Below are positions 31,654 through 39,478 of a DNA stretch of 64,000 bases, piece by piece; the stretch's first letter is position 1, and every line of letters begins with the position of its first letter. The notes under the pieces are model-generated. The model saw only the letters and a program-made list of their open reading frames with translations. It was not told the DNA's origin and made no database searches. The position numbers and the translations under genes were made by a program. The stretch is from Nonomuraea turcica (lineage in GTDB: Bacteria; Actinomycetota; Actinomycetes; Streptosporangiales; Streptosporangiaceae), in assembly GCF_030718205.1 (NCBI RefSeq), contig NZ_JAUZQF010000028.1:62001-126000 (forward strand), written 5' to 3'.

Positions 31654-33735
31654 ATGCCCTTACCTCGCCAGCTCGGCGCCGCCACACTGGCCGCACTCGC
31701 CGCGCTCTTCCTCCTCGCCGTTCCCGGTGAGACGGACATCCGCGCGGCCGGCACGCTCATCACCGGCTCCGCGCCGTCCCCGGCGCTGGACGGCGAGCGC
31801 ATCGCCTACACCGCCTACCTCCCGTACGGCTACGACCGCGGCGCCGCCCGCCACCCGGTCCTCTACCTGCTCCACGGCCGCGGCGACACCATGCAGGCGT
31901 GGACCCGCGTCAAGAGTGTTCTCGACGACATGATTCGCACCAAACGCATCCCGCCGGTCATCGCCGTCATGCCGGACGCGCCGTGGAGCGAGCGCGGCAA
32001 CTGGTACGTCGACTCCCGCTACACCGGCGTCGACCTGCCGGGACGTCCGGTGGAGACGGCCCTCACCCGCGACCTGGTGGCCCACGTGGACGCCACGTAC
32101 CGCACGGCACCGATCCGGGAGGCCCGCCTGGTCGGCGGCTACTCGATGGGCGGCGCGGGCGCGCTGCGGTTCGCGCTCGCCCACCAGGACGTGTTCAGCG
32201 CCGCCGCCGTGCTCAGTCCGGCCGTCTACACGCCGCTGCCGCCGTCCGACTCCTCCACCCGCGACTACGGCGCCTTCGGCCGAGGGGAGGAGAAGTTCTC
32301 CGACGAGGTCTACCGCGAGCTCGCCTACCCGGCGCCGCTGCCCGATCTGGACCCCGATCTGCCGGTGCGGCTGTTCGTGGCCGTCGGCGACGACGAGTAC
32401 GCCAACCCCGACCCCGCCGACGCCCGCCACGACCTGGACTTCGAGTCCGCCGCCCTCTATAACGCCGCCAGGCGCTCACCCGCCCTGTCCGCGCAGCTGC
32501 GCGTCATGGACGGGGGCCACGACTGGTCGGTCTGGACGCCGGCCTTCGAGCAGGCCATGGCCGAGCTCGGCCCCGGGCTGAGTGTCACGCCCCCGACCGG
32601 CCTGCCCGCCCCGCTGCACGGCACGGCCGCCACCGACTGGGCGGGCGGCGTCGCGGCCCACGCGGACGGGGCCCTGACCATCGGGTACGCGGCGGGCCAG
32701 TCTCCCGCAGGCCGGCTCGACGCCGTGGTGTCCCGGATCGGCGGCTGGACCAGGCAGTTCGGAACCCCGGCGGACGAGCGCCTGTACGGCGTCGCGCCGC
32801 TGCCCGACGGCGGCGTGCTCACTGCCGGGTACACGAAGGGCGACCTCGACGGCCGGCATCCGGGCACTACGGCCGACGACGCGTTCGTGGCCAGGCTCGG
32901 CCCCGACGGCACGGTCCGGTGGATCACCCAGTTCGGCGCGCCGGACGCCGCCGACCGCCTCTACGGGCTCGCCGCCGCGCCCGACGGCGGCGCGTACGTG
33001 GCGGGCTACACCAAGGGCTCCCTGGACGGGCCGAACAGCGGCGACAAGGACGCCATCGTCGCCAGGCTCACCCCCGCGGGCGAGGTGTCCTGGATCAGGC
33101 AGTACGGCGGCACGGGCGAGGACAAGGCGTACGGTGTCGCCGCGGACGCCACGACGCTCTACGTCACCGGCAGCGCCACCGCGGCCCCGCCCGGCACGAC
33201 CGCGCTCGGCGGCCTCGACGGCTGGCTCGCCGCCTTCGCCGCCGCCGACGGCAGCAGGGCGTGGGCCACGACGGCAGGCGGTTCCGGCGACGACCGGCTG
33301 AATGCGGTGACCGTCACCACGGAGGGCCTCGCCGTCGCCACGGGCGCATCGGGCGGCGACGGGTACACGGTGGCCCACACCGGGCAGGGCCGCCGCCGCT
33401 GGGAGCACACGCTCGCCACCCCGGCCGCCGACGAGGGCGCCGCCGTGGCGGCGCTGCCGGGCGGCGAGGTGGAGGTCGTGGGCTACACCCGCGGCCGGAT
33501 CGGGGTGCCGGCAGGCGGCGCCGACGTGCTGACCGCACGCCTGGACGGCCGGGGCACGCAACGTGCCGCCGCCCAGCTCGGCACCGCCAGGGACGACGCC
33601 GTCGACCCCTTCGCCGAGCCGAACCTGTACGCCACCACGACCGCTGCCGGCCAGGTGGCGATCTCCGGCCTGACGTACGGCGCCCCGTCCGGGGGCGCCG
33701 CACTGGGCAACGGCGACGTCTTCCTGATCAGCTGA
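31654..33735 (+). CDS. Secreted esterase fused to an SBBP-type beta-propeller
   Basis: 693 residues. Signal peptide about 1-32. An esterase-D/feruloyl-esterase-like alpha/beta hydrolase (about 35-315) has YLPYGYD, HPVLYLLHGRGD, the nucleophile elbow GGYSMGGAGALRFAL, an acidic VAVGDDEYANPD, and the His in DGGHDWSVW. The C-terminal half (about 335-690) has repeats of the SBBP/propeller type: RQFGTPADERLYGVAPLPDG, TQFGAPDAADRLYGLAAAPD, RQYGGTGEDKAYGVAADA and TTAGGSGDDRLNAVTV. CE1-type esterases remove acyl groups from polysaccharides. The fusion to such a propeller is unusual, and the propeller may bind substrate or cell wall. ATG 31654 has AGGAG 6 nt upstream. Confidence 0.85.
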   Translation: MPLPRQLGAATLAALAALFLLAVPGETDIRAAGTLITGSAPSPALDGERIAYTAYLPYGYDRGAARHPVLYLLHGRGDTMQAWTRVKSVLDDMIRTKRIPPVIAVMPDAPWSERGNWYVDSRYTGVDLPGRPVETALTRDLVAHVDATYRTAPIREARLVGGYSMGGAGALRFALAHQDVFSAAAVLSPAVYTPLPPSDSSTRDYGAFGRGEEKFSDEVYRELAYPAPLPDLDPDLPVRLFVAVGDDEYANPDPADARHDLDFESAALYNAARRSPALSAQLRVMDGGHDWSVWTPAFEQAMAELGPGLSVTPPTGLPAPLHGTAATDWAGGVAAHADGALTIGYAAGQSPAGRLDAVVSRIGGWTRQFGTPADERLYGVAPLPDGGVLTAGYTKGDLDGRHPGTTADDAFVARLGPDGTVRWITQFGAPDAADRLYGLAAAPDGGAYVAGYTKGSLDGPNSGDKDAIVARLTPAGEVSWIRQYGGTGEDKAYGVAADATTLYVTGSATAAPPGTTALGGLDGWLAAFAAADGSRAWATTAGGSGDDRLNAVTVTTEGLAVATGASGGDGYTVAHTGQGRRRWEHTLATPAADEGAAVAALPGGEVEVVGYTRGRIGVPAGGADVLTARLDGRGTQRAAAQLGTARDDAVDPFAEPNLYATTTAAGQVAISGLTYGAPSGGAALGNGDVFLIS

Positions 33736-33737
33736 GC

Positions 33738-35216
33738 TCAGAAGGTCACCAGCGGGTCGCCCACGAAGTCGGCGATGAAGTTGACGAAGAAGAAGCCGAA
33801 GAACAGGAAGTTCAGGACGAGGATGATGTAATGCCACGGCCGCGGGCGCGCCGGGCGCGGGAGCTTGCTGTTGAGATACATCAGCAGGAACGGATAGAAC
33901 AGCGCGCCCAGGTTGGACATGTTGGCCGACCACTCCACCAGCCCCACCGGCAGCGACTGGAAGATGATGATCGAGATGATCACCAGCAGCAGGAGCATGA
34001 ACGGGTAGTAGAACCGGCGCGGGTCGCCCTCGATCAGCCGGCGCAGGCGGGGGCTGGTGGCGTTGGCGGCGTCCGTCGTCACCCGCACCATCGCCTCGAA
34101 GATGCCGAGCTGCGTGGAGAACAGGATCAGCACGCCCACCACCAGCGCGATGTAGAACACCGTGCGCCCGTACTCGCCGCCCAGCGCGCTGGCCACGAAC
34201 GTCGGGACGTTGGCGCGCGTGGGCCGCTCGCCCGACAGCTGCACCGCCTGGGCCATGAGGATCGTGGGCAGCAGCATGCCGAGGATCGCGCCGACGAAGA
34301 ACACGCCCCACATGTCCACCATGAGCAGCCGATACCACCGGCGCCACAGGCCCCGGTTGCGCTCGTCGTCGGGGAAGGTGACGCCGCTGGCCAGGATCGG
34401 CCGCCGCTCGCCGCGCAGGCCCGAAATGTAGCCGACGCGGTGGCCCATGCCATAGCCCTTGTCACGGTAGTGACCCATGACGTACCAGTTGAGTCCTGAC
34501 GCCAGCGCCGTGAAGCCGGCCAGGGCGCCGAGCTGGGTCGCGGTGATCCCGGCGGGCGGCGCGGCGGGCGTGATGAAGCCGCGGATGCCCTCCCACCACT
34601 GGCTGAACGGCACCACGAGCAGGTCCACGGCCAGCAGGGCGAGCAGGATCGTCCCGACCAGCACCCAGTTCGCCAGCTCCAGCGCGCGGCTGACGCGGCG
34701 TGCGGCGGCGGTGATGAGGAACACCAGCACCAGCAGGCCGATGGCCCACCAGCGCGGCTCCGCGTCCCCGGCCGCCGGGGGCACGCCGTGGACCAGCGCG
34801 TACACGCCCTGCCCCGCCGACGCGGCCCAGCCGCCCGCGATGAACGCGAAGATCACGATGAAGACCGAGAGCGGCACCCAGAGCGGCCAGCCCGGCGGCA
34901 CCCGCCCCCAGCCGACCACCGGGGTCTCGCCCGTGGCGAGGACATACCGGGAGCACTCGACGTTGTAGAAGGTCTGCAGCAGCGCCGAGACCAGGATGAC
35001 CCAGCCGACGCCGACGAATCCGTATTGGCCGACGCTCAGCGGGCCCAGCAGCCACTCGCCGCTCCCGATCGAGATGCCGAGTGCGATCAGGCTGGGGCCG
35101 ACGGCGTATTTGAAGAGTTCCTTGGGGCCGATCTTGGAGACCTTGAAGACCTCCTCCGGCGTGGGCAGGTCGGTGACTTCGAGATCCGGGCGGCTGACTC
35201 CGAGTGGGTGCGACAT
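33738..35216 (-). CDS. Nramp-fold transporter with atypical metal-site motifs
   Basis: 492 residues with 11-12 membrane helices and overall Nramp (NRAMP/SLC11) character: KYAVGPSLIALGISIGSGEW in helix 1, TQLGALAGFTALASGLNWYV and VMGHYRDKGYGMGH in helix 6, and FFVGAILGMLLPTILMAQAV. The family DPGN of helix 1 reads GSGE and the MPH of helix 6 reads MGH. The Asp and Asn that coordinate Mn/Fe are therefore missing, and the substrate is uncertain. ATG 35216 follows AGGAGG. Its stop lies 2 nt from that of the convergent esterase gene, with no terminator between. Confidence 0.8.
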   Translation of the reverse strand: MSHPLGVSRPDLEVTDLPTPEEVFKVSKIGPKELFKYAVGPSLIALGISIGSGEWLLGPLSVGQYGFVGVGWVILVSALLQTFYNVECSRYVLATGETPVVGWGRVPPGWPLWVPLSVFIVIFAFIAGGWAASAGQGVYALVHGVPPAAGDAEPRWWAIGLLVLVFLITAAARRVSRALELANWVLVGTILLALLAVDLLVVPFSQWWEGIRGFITPAAPPAGITATQLGALAGFTALASGLNWYVMGHYRDKGYGMGHRVGYISGLRGERRPILASGVTFPDDERNRGLWRRWYRLLMVDMWGVFFVGAILGMLLPTILMAQAVQLSGERPTRANVPTFVASALGGEYGRTVFYIALVVGVLILFSTQLGIFEAMVRVTTDAANATSPRLRRLIEGDPRRFYYPFMLLLLVIISIIIFQSLPVGLVEWSANMSNLGALFYPFLLMYLNSKLPRPARPRPWHYIILVLNFLFFGFFFVNFIADFVGDPLVTF

Positions 35217-35447
35217 CACTGCCTCCTGTCGTTCAGCGTGATCCCGAACGACGGCCGCATCAAGACCCAATCGGCGATGGACGGACCACGCGTCCTGGCG
35301 GTCGGCCTTGAAACCACCCATATCTCGCGATCTTGTGCAACAGCCTCCGCAACGCGACGCAACGACTGCGCGTGGCGTTACCGCATGTTCCCGGAATGAC
35401 TACTTAGAGTGATGATGTGTTGCCATAAGCGACCGCAGGGAGAGATC

Positions 35448-35726
35448 ATGAAAGTCAACCTCATAGCTGCCGGTGGCGCCCTTGCCGCCACCGCGGTCGT
35501 CGCCATGGCGAGCCCGGCCGACGCCCGCCCGGCCGAATGTGAACTCACCATCGGCGGTCAGGTCCACACCCTCGGCAGCGGCGGCTCGGGCATTTACGCC
35601 GCCCAGCACGAGGTCATCTCCTGCGAGGAGCAGTACAGCGACGACTCGACGAGTGGCTACGACGACGTCAGCACCGACAATGGCAGCAGCACGGGCGATC
35701 CCGCAGGTTACAGCCTGGGCTACTAG
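35448..35726 (+). CDS. Small secreted protein
   Basis: 92 residues. The signal peptide MKVNLIAAGGALAATAVVAM ends near PADA and is followed by a short acidic, Ser/Asp/Gly-rich mature part with two Cys (AECELTIGG and VISCEEQY) that could form one disulfide. I recognise no family. AGGGAGAG precedes the ATG. It is divergent from the Nramp-like gene and convergent with glgC. The codon pattern and clean signal peptide support it as real. Confidence 0.6.
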   Translation: MKVNLIAAGGALAATAVVAMASPADARPAECELTIGGQVHTLGSGGSGIYAAQHEVISCEEQYSDDSTSGYDDVSTDNGSSTGDPAGYSLGY

Positions 35727-35794
35727 TGCCTCAGGCGGCACCACGGCTCCCTGCCGCGCGCCTGTCCGACCCTGCCCGAGCCGCCGCGCGCCGC

Positions 35795-37030
35795 CTACCG
35801 GTCGACGATCTCGTTCTTGCCGATGACCACGACCCCGCCCCGGGTCAGGGCGAACCGGGTGCGGTCGTATTCAAGGTCGAATCCGATCCGCGCCCCGTCA
35901 GGGATCACCACGTTCTTGTCGATGATCGCCTTGCGCACGATCGCGCCCCGCCCGACCTTGACGTTCTCCATCAGCACCGAGTCCTCCACCCGCGCGTGCG
36001 AGTGCAGCACCACCTTGGGGGACAGGACCGACCGGATCGCCGTGCCGCCGGAGACGATCACGCCGGGCGACACCAGCGAGTCGATCGCCCGTCCCACGCG
36101 GTCTCCGTCGTTGTGCACGAACTTGGCGGGCGGCAGCGGGTCGTGCCCGGTGAAGATCGGCCACTTGTCGTTGTACAGGTTGAACACCGGGTGCGCCGAG
36201 ATGAGATCCATGTGGGCCTCGTAGTAGGCGTCCAGCGTCCCCACGTCACGCCAGTAGCCCCGATCGCGCTCGCTCGACCCCGGCACGATGTTGTTGGCGA
36301 AGTCGTAGACGTCGGCGCCGCCCGACTTGACCAGCATCGGGATGATGTTTCCGCCCAGGTCGTGCTTGCTGGTCGGGTCGAGCGCGTCCTCCCGCAGCGC
36401 GTCGATCATCGACTGCGTCTTGAACACGTAGTTGCCCATGGAGGCGAACACTTCGTCGGGGGAGTCCGCCAGCCCCACCGCGTCCTTGGGCTTCTCCCTG
36501 AAGGCGACGATCCTGCGCCCCTGGGGGTCGGTCTCGATCACGCCGAACTGGTCGGCCAGCGACAGCGGCTGCCTGATCGCGGCCACCGTCACGTCGGCGC
36601 CGGAGTCCTCGTGCTGCTCGACCATCTGCCGCGGATCCATGCGGTAGATGTGGTCGGCCCCGAACACGATCACGTGCTCGGGCATCTCGTCGTAGATCAG
36701 GTTGAGATTCTGGAAGAGCGCGTCCGCGGACCCGGAGAACCACCGCGGCCCGAGCCGCTGCTGCGCGGGCACGGGCGTCACGTAGTTGCCCAGCATCGCC
36801 GACAGCCGCCACGTCCGCGAGACGTGCCGGTCCAGGCTGTGGTTCTTGTACTGGGTCAGGACGACGATCTTCAGGAACCCGCCGTTCGCCAGGTTCGACA
36901 ACACGAAATCTATGAGCCGATATATCCCCCCGAACGGCACCGCCGGTTTCGCCCGATCCGCCGTGAGCGGCATGAGCCTCTTACCCTCTCCACCTGCCAG
37001 CACAACCGCAAGCACCCTCCGGGACCTCAT
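35795..37030 (-). CDS. glgC: Glucose-1-phosphate adenylyltransferase
   Basis: 411 residues. It makes ADP-glucose from glucose-1-phosphate and ATP. The nucleotidyltransferase domain contains VVLAGGEGKRLMPLTADRAK, FGGIYRLIDFVLSN, GADHIYRMDPRQMV, FREKPK and GNYVFK. A left-handed beta-helix C-terminus with hexapeptide repeats follows (SVLSPKVVLHSHARVEDSVL). In actinobacteria ADP-glucose feeds GlgM, encoded divergently here. ATG 37030 begins the family N-terminus (MRSRRVLAVVLAGGEG); the SD is weak. Confidence 0.95.
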   Translation of the reverse strand: MRSRRVLAVVLAGGEGKRLMPLTADRAKPAVPFGGIYRLIDFVLSNLANGGFLKIVVLTQYKNHSLDRHVSRTWRLSAMLGNYVTPVPAQQRLGPRWFSGSADALFQNLNLIYDEMPEHVIVFGADHIYRMDPRQMVEQHEDSGADVTVAAIRQPLSLADQFGVIETDPQGRRIVAFREKPKDAVGLADSPDEVFASMGNYVFKTQSMIDALREDALDPTSKHDLGGNIIPMLVKSGGADVYDFANNIVPGSSERDRGYWRDVGTLDAYYEAHMDLISAHPVFNLYNDKWPIFTGHDPLPPAKFVHNDGDRVGRAIDSLVSPGVIVSGGTAIRSVLSPKVVLHSHARVEDSVLMENVKVGRGAIVRKAIIDKNVVIPDGARIGFDLEYDRTRFALTRGGVVVIGKNEIVDR

Positions 37031-37138
37031 GCCCGAGACGCTACCCTCAAATGGCCGATCTATCGACGAATCCCGGCACGGAGAACTTCCTTCGTGTCCT
37101 GATTTGCCGTTCAATGGCCCGAGCCGGGGTTACCGACC

Positions 37139-37167
37139 TTGGGCTCGTCGATTGTGTTCCCTATGCT
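37139..37167 (+). promoter_or_regulatory. Promoter of the glgM gene
   Basis: TTGGGC (37139-37144) and TATGCT (37162-37167) are separated by exactly 17 nt. Initiation about 7 nt later would give a leader of roughly 17 nt before the ATG at 37191. This is a good match to a housekeeping (SigA/HrdB-type) promoter. Confidence 0.65.
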
Positions 37168-37190
37168 CACGTTGACCGTAAGGTCGTCTC

Positions 37191-38363
37191 ATGCGTGTTG
37201 ATCTGCTCAGCCGGGAGTACCCGCCGGAGGTGTACGGCGGCGCCGGCGTGCACATGGAATACCTGGCCAGAGAGCTGCGGCGGCTGGCCGACGTGCGGGT
37301 GCGCTGCTTCGGCGCCGACCGCGACGAGCCCGGCGTCTCCGCCTACCGGGTGCCGGGCGGGCTGCAGGACGCTAACGCGGCCCTGCAGGTGCTCGGCGTC
37401 GACCTGGAGATGGCTGCCGCCTGCCAGGGAGCCGACGTCGTCCACTCCCACACCTGGTACGCCAACTTCGCCGGGCATGTCGCGAAGCTGTTGCACGGCA
37501 TCCCGCACGTGGTCACCACGCACAGCCTGGAGCCGCTGCGGCCGTGGAAGGCCGAGCAGCTCGGCGGCGGCTACACGATCTCGTCGTGGGCCGAGCGCAC
37601 CGCCCTGGCCGCCGCGGACGCGGTGATCGCGGTCTCGGAGGGCATGCGCCGCGACGTCCTGGCCGCCTACCCGGAGATCTCGCCGGACAAGGTCAGCGTC
37701 ATCCACAACGGCATCGACACCGCCGAATACGTCCCTGACCCGGGCCTGGACGTCCTGCGGAAGCACGGCGTGGACTTGAGCCGGCCCTACGTCGTCTTCG
37801 TGGGCCGCATCACCCGCCAGAAGGGCCTGATCCACCTCCTGCACGCGGCACGCTCCTTCGACCCCGACGCCCAGCTCGTGTTGTGCGCCGGCGCGCCCGA
37901 CACGACGGAGATCGCGGCCGAGGTGACGCAGCTGGTCCGCGACCTCGACCGCGACGGCGTCGTCTGGATCCAGGAGATGTTGCCCAAGCCCGAGGTGATC
38001 CAGCTGCTGACGCACGCGACGGTGTTCGTGTGCCCGTCGGTCTACGAGCCGATGGGGATCGTGAACCTGGAGGCCATGGCCTGCGAGACGGCCGTGGTGG
38101 CGACCGCCACCGGCGGCATCCCCGAGGTGGTGGCCGACGGCGAGACGGGGCTGCTCGTGCCGATCGAGCAGGGCGCCGACGGCACGCCGCACGACCCGGA
38201 CCGCTTCGCCGCGGACCTGGCCGAACGTGTCAACACCCTGCTGGCGGACCCGGGCCGGGCCGCCGCGATGGGGAAGGCGGGCCGCGTCAGGGCCGTCGAG
38301 CACTTCTCCTGGGAACGCATCGCCCACCGCACCATGGAGCTGTACTCGGCACTGCGCCCCTGA
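37191..38363 (+). CDS. glgM: Actinobacterial glycogen synthase / maltose-1-phosphate synthase (GT4)
   Basis: 390 residues, GT-B fold. The N-terminal donor-independent half starts RVDLLSREYPPEVYGGAGVH; the C-terminal nucleotide-sugar half has VVFVGRITRQKGLIHLLHAA and the GT4 EX7E motif in YEPMGIVNLEAM. Actinobacterial members of this family, annotated glgA, were shown in mycobacteria to make alpha-maltose-1-phosphate from ADP-glucose for the GlgE route. glgE is not in the window. It is divergent from glgC with a clean promoter between, so the two steps are probably co-regulated. Confidence 0.92.
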   Translation: MRVDLLSREYPPEVYGGAGVHMEYLARELRRLADVRVRCFGADRDEPGVSAYRVPGGLQDANAALQVLGVDLEMAAACQGADVVHSHTWYANFAGHVAKLLHGIPHVVTTHSLEPLRPWKAEQLGGGYTISSWAERTALAAADAVIAVSEGMRRDVLAAYPEISPDKVSVIHNGIDTAEYVPDPGLDVLRKHGVDLSRPYVVFVGRITRQKGLIHLLHAARSFDPDAQLVLCAGAPDTTEIAAEVTQLVRDLDRDGVVWIQEMLPKPEVIQLLTHATVFVCPSVYEPMGIVNLEAMACETAVVATATGGIPEVVADGETGLLVPIEQGADGTPHDPDRFAADLAERVNTLLADPGRAAAMGKAGRVRAVEHFSWERIAHRTMELYSALRP

Positions 38364-38379
38364 GCAAGGGCGGTGGCGG

Positions 38380-39405
38380 TCAGACGAGGCCTCTGCGGCT
38401 GGCCTGGGCGCCGGCCTGGAAGCGGGTCTCGGCGTTCAGCTCGTCGAGGAGGTGGCGCAGGCGGCGGCGGAGGCTGCGCGGGCTGGTGCCGAGCTGGCGG
38501 GCGATGGCGTCGTCCTTGAGCCCGGCCGCCAGCAACGCCAGCAGCCTGCGGTCGTCGAGGCCGAGGTCCGTCGCCGGCTCGTCCTCCTGGGCGGGCTCCG
38601 GCGAGCTGTCGTGCGACCAGAGCTCGGGGCGCACCGGCAGGGCCTCCCGCCACAGGCGCTCGAACAGCTCCACCAGCGCCACGACCATGGTGGACCCCCT
38701 GATCAGCACGCCGCGCGTCAGCGGCGGGTCCATGTGCAGCGGCATGACCGCCCGCCGGCGGTCGACGAGCGCCATCTTGAACGGCAGCGAGGGCAGGATC
38801 CGCGCCTCCTCGCCCGCCCTGATCAGGCTGCCCACCTCGTCGAGCGCCCCGGTGTGGTCGAACGCCTCCGGCACGTAGATGGTGCGGTAGCGCACGCCGC
38901 TGCGGAGCAGGTCGGTCTGCAGCGGGTTGTGGTAGTCCAGCACGTACGGGGGCCGGTCGAAGGTCAGCACCTCCTCCTTGGCCTCCTGCTGCAGCCGGAC
39001 GTACCAGCGGGCCTGCTCCTCGGGCCCGGCCAGGACCTCGAACTGCCCGCTCCCCTCGGGGTCCGTGCCGACGTTGCGGAAGGCCGCCTCCAGTTCGTCG
39101 GCCGTGTCGGTGAGCCGGTCCAGCTCGCTCTGCATGCCCCGGACCAGCGAGCGGATCGCGGTGCCCGGATTCGTCGCCGTCCAGCGGGGCGAGCGCCCCC
39201 ATAGGCGGCTGATCAGGCCCCTGGCGCGGAGCCTGCTCAGCGACGACTGGATGCGCCCCGCGCTCTCGCCGCTCCTCATGACGAGCTCCTGCACGGTGAT
39301 GCCGGGGCAGGCCAGCACGCACCGGTAGACGTGCTCATCGAACGCGCTGATTCCCACGACCTCCAGGGCCCGGCCGTCTTCTAGCATGGCCCCGATCTTG
39401 GCCAT
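38380..39405 (-). CDS. TrmB/LuxR-type transcriptional regulator
   Basis: 341 residues. An N-terminal TrmB-like winged helix (VQELVMRSGESAGRIQSSLS) is joined to a central PLD-like sensor region (YVRLQQEAKEEVLTFDRPPY, VRYRTIYVPEAF), and a C-terminal LuxR-type helix-turn-helix (LLAAGLKDDAIARQLGTSPR). Two DNA-binding ends flanking one sensor is a recurring actinomycete architecture. It is divergent from a secreted subtilase over a gap of about 70 bp, so it probably controls that gene. ATG 39405 or 39387 are both possible; the frame is open further upstream but runs into the subtilase promoter. Confidence 0.8.
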   Translation of the reverse strand: MAKIGAMLEDGRALEVVGISAFDEHVYRCVLACPGITVQELVMRSGESAGRIQSSLSRLRARGLISRLWGRSPRWTATNPGTAIRSLVRGMQSELDRLTDTADELEAAFRNVGTDPEGSGQFEVLAGPEEQARWYVRLQQEAKEEVLTFDRPPYVLDYHNPLQTDLLRSGVRYRTIYVPEAFDHTGALDEVGSLIRAGEEARILPSLPFKMALVDRRRAVMPLHMDPPLTRGVLIRGSTMVVALVELFERLWREALPVRPELWSHDSSPEPAQEDEPATDLGLDDRRLLALLAAGLKDDAIARQLGTSPRSLRRRLRHLLDELNAETRFQAGAQASRRGLV

Positions 39406-39441
39406 TTCCGGCAGTTGCCGCAATAGGCCACAGGAATCACC

Positions 39442-39470
39442 TTGTCCCCAAAATTCACTGGCAGTTAGAA
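39442..39470 (+). promoter_or_regulatory. Promoter for a leaderless subtilase mRNA
   Basis: TTGTCC (39442-39447) and TTAGAA (39465-39470) are 17 nt apart. Initiation 7-9 nt later falls on the GTG at 39479, which has no clear SD. This suggests a leaderless transcript, frequent in actinobacteria. Confidence 0.55.
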
Positions 39471-39478
39471 AGCGGGGT

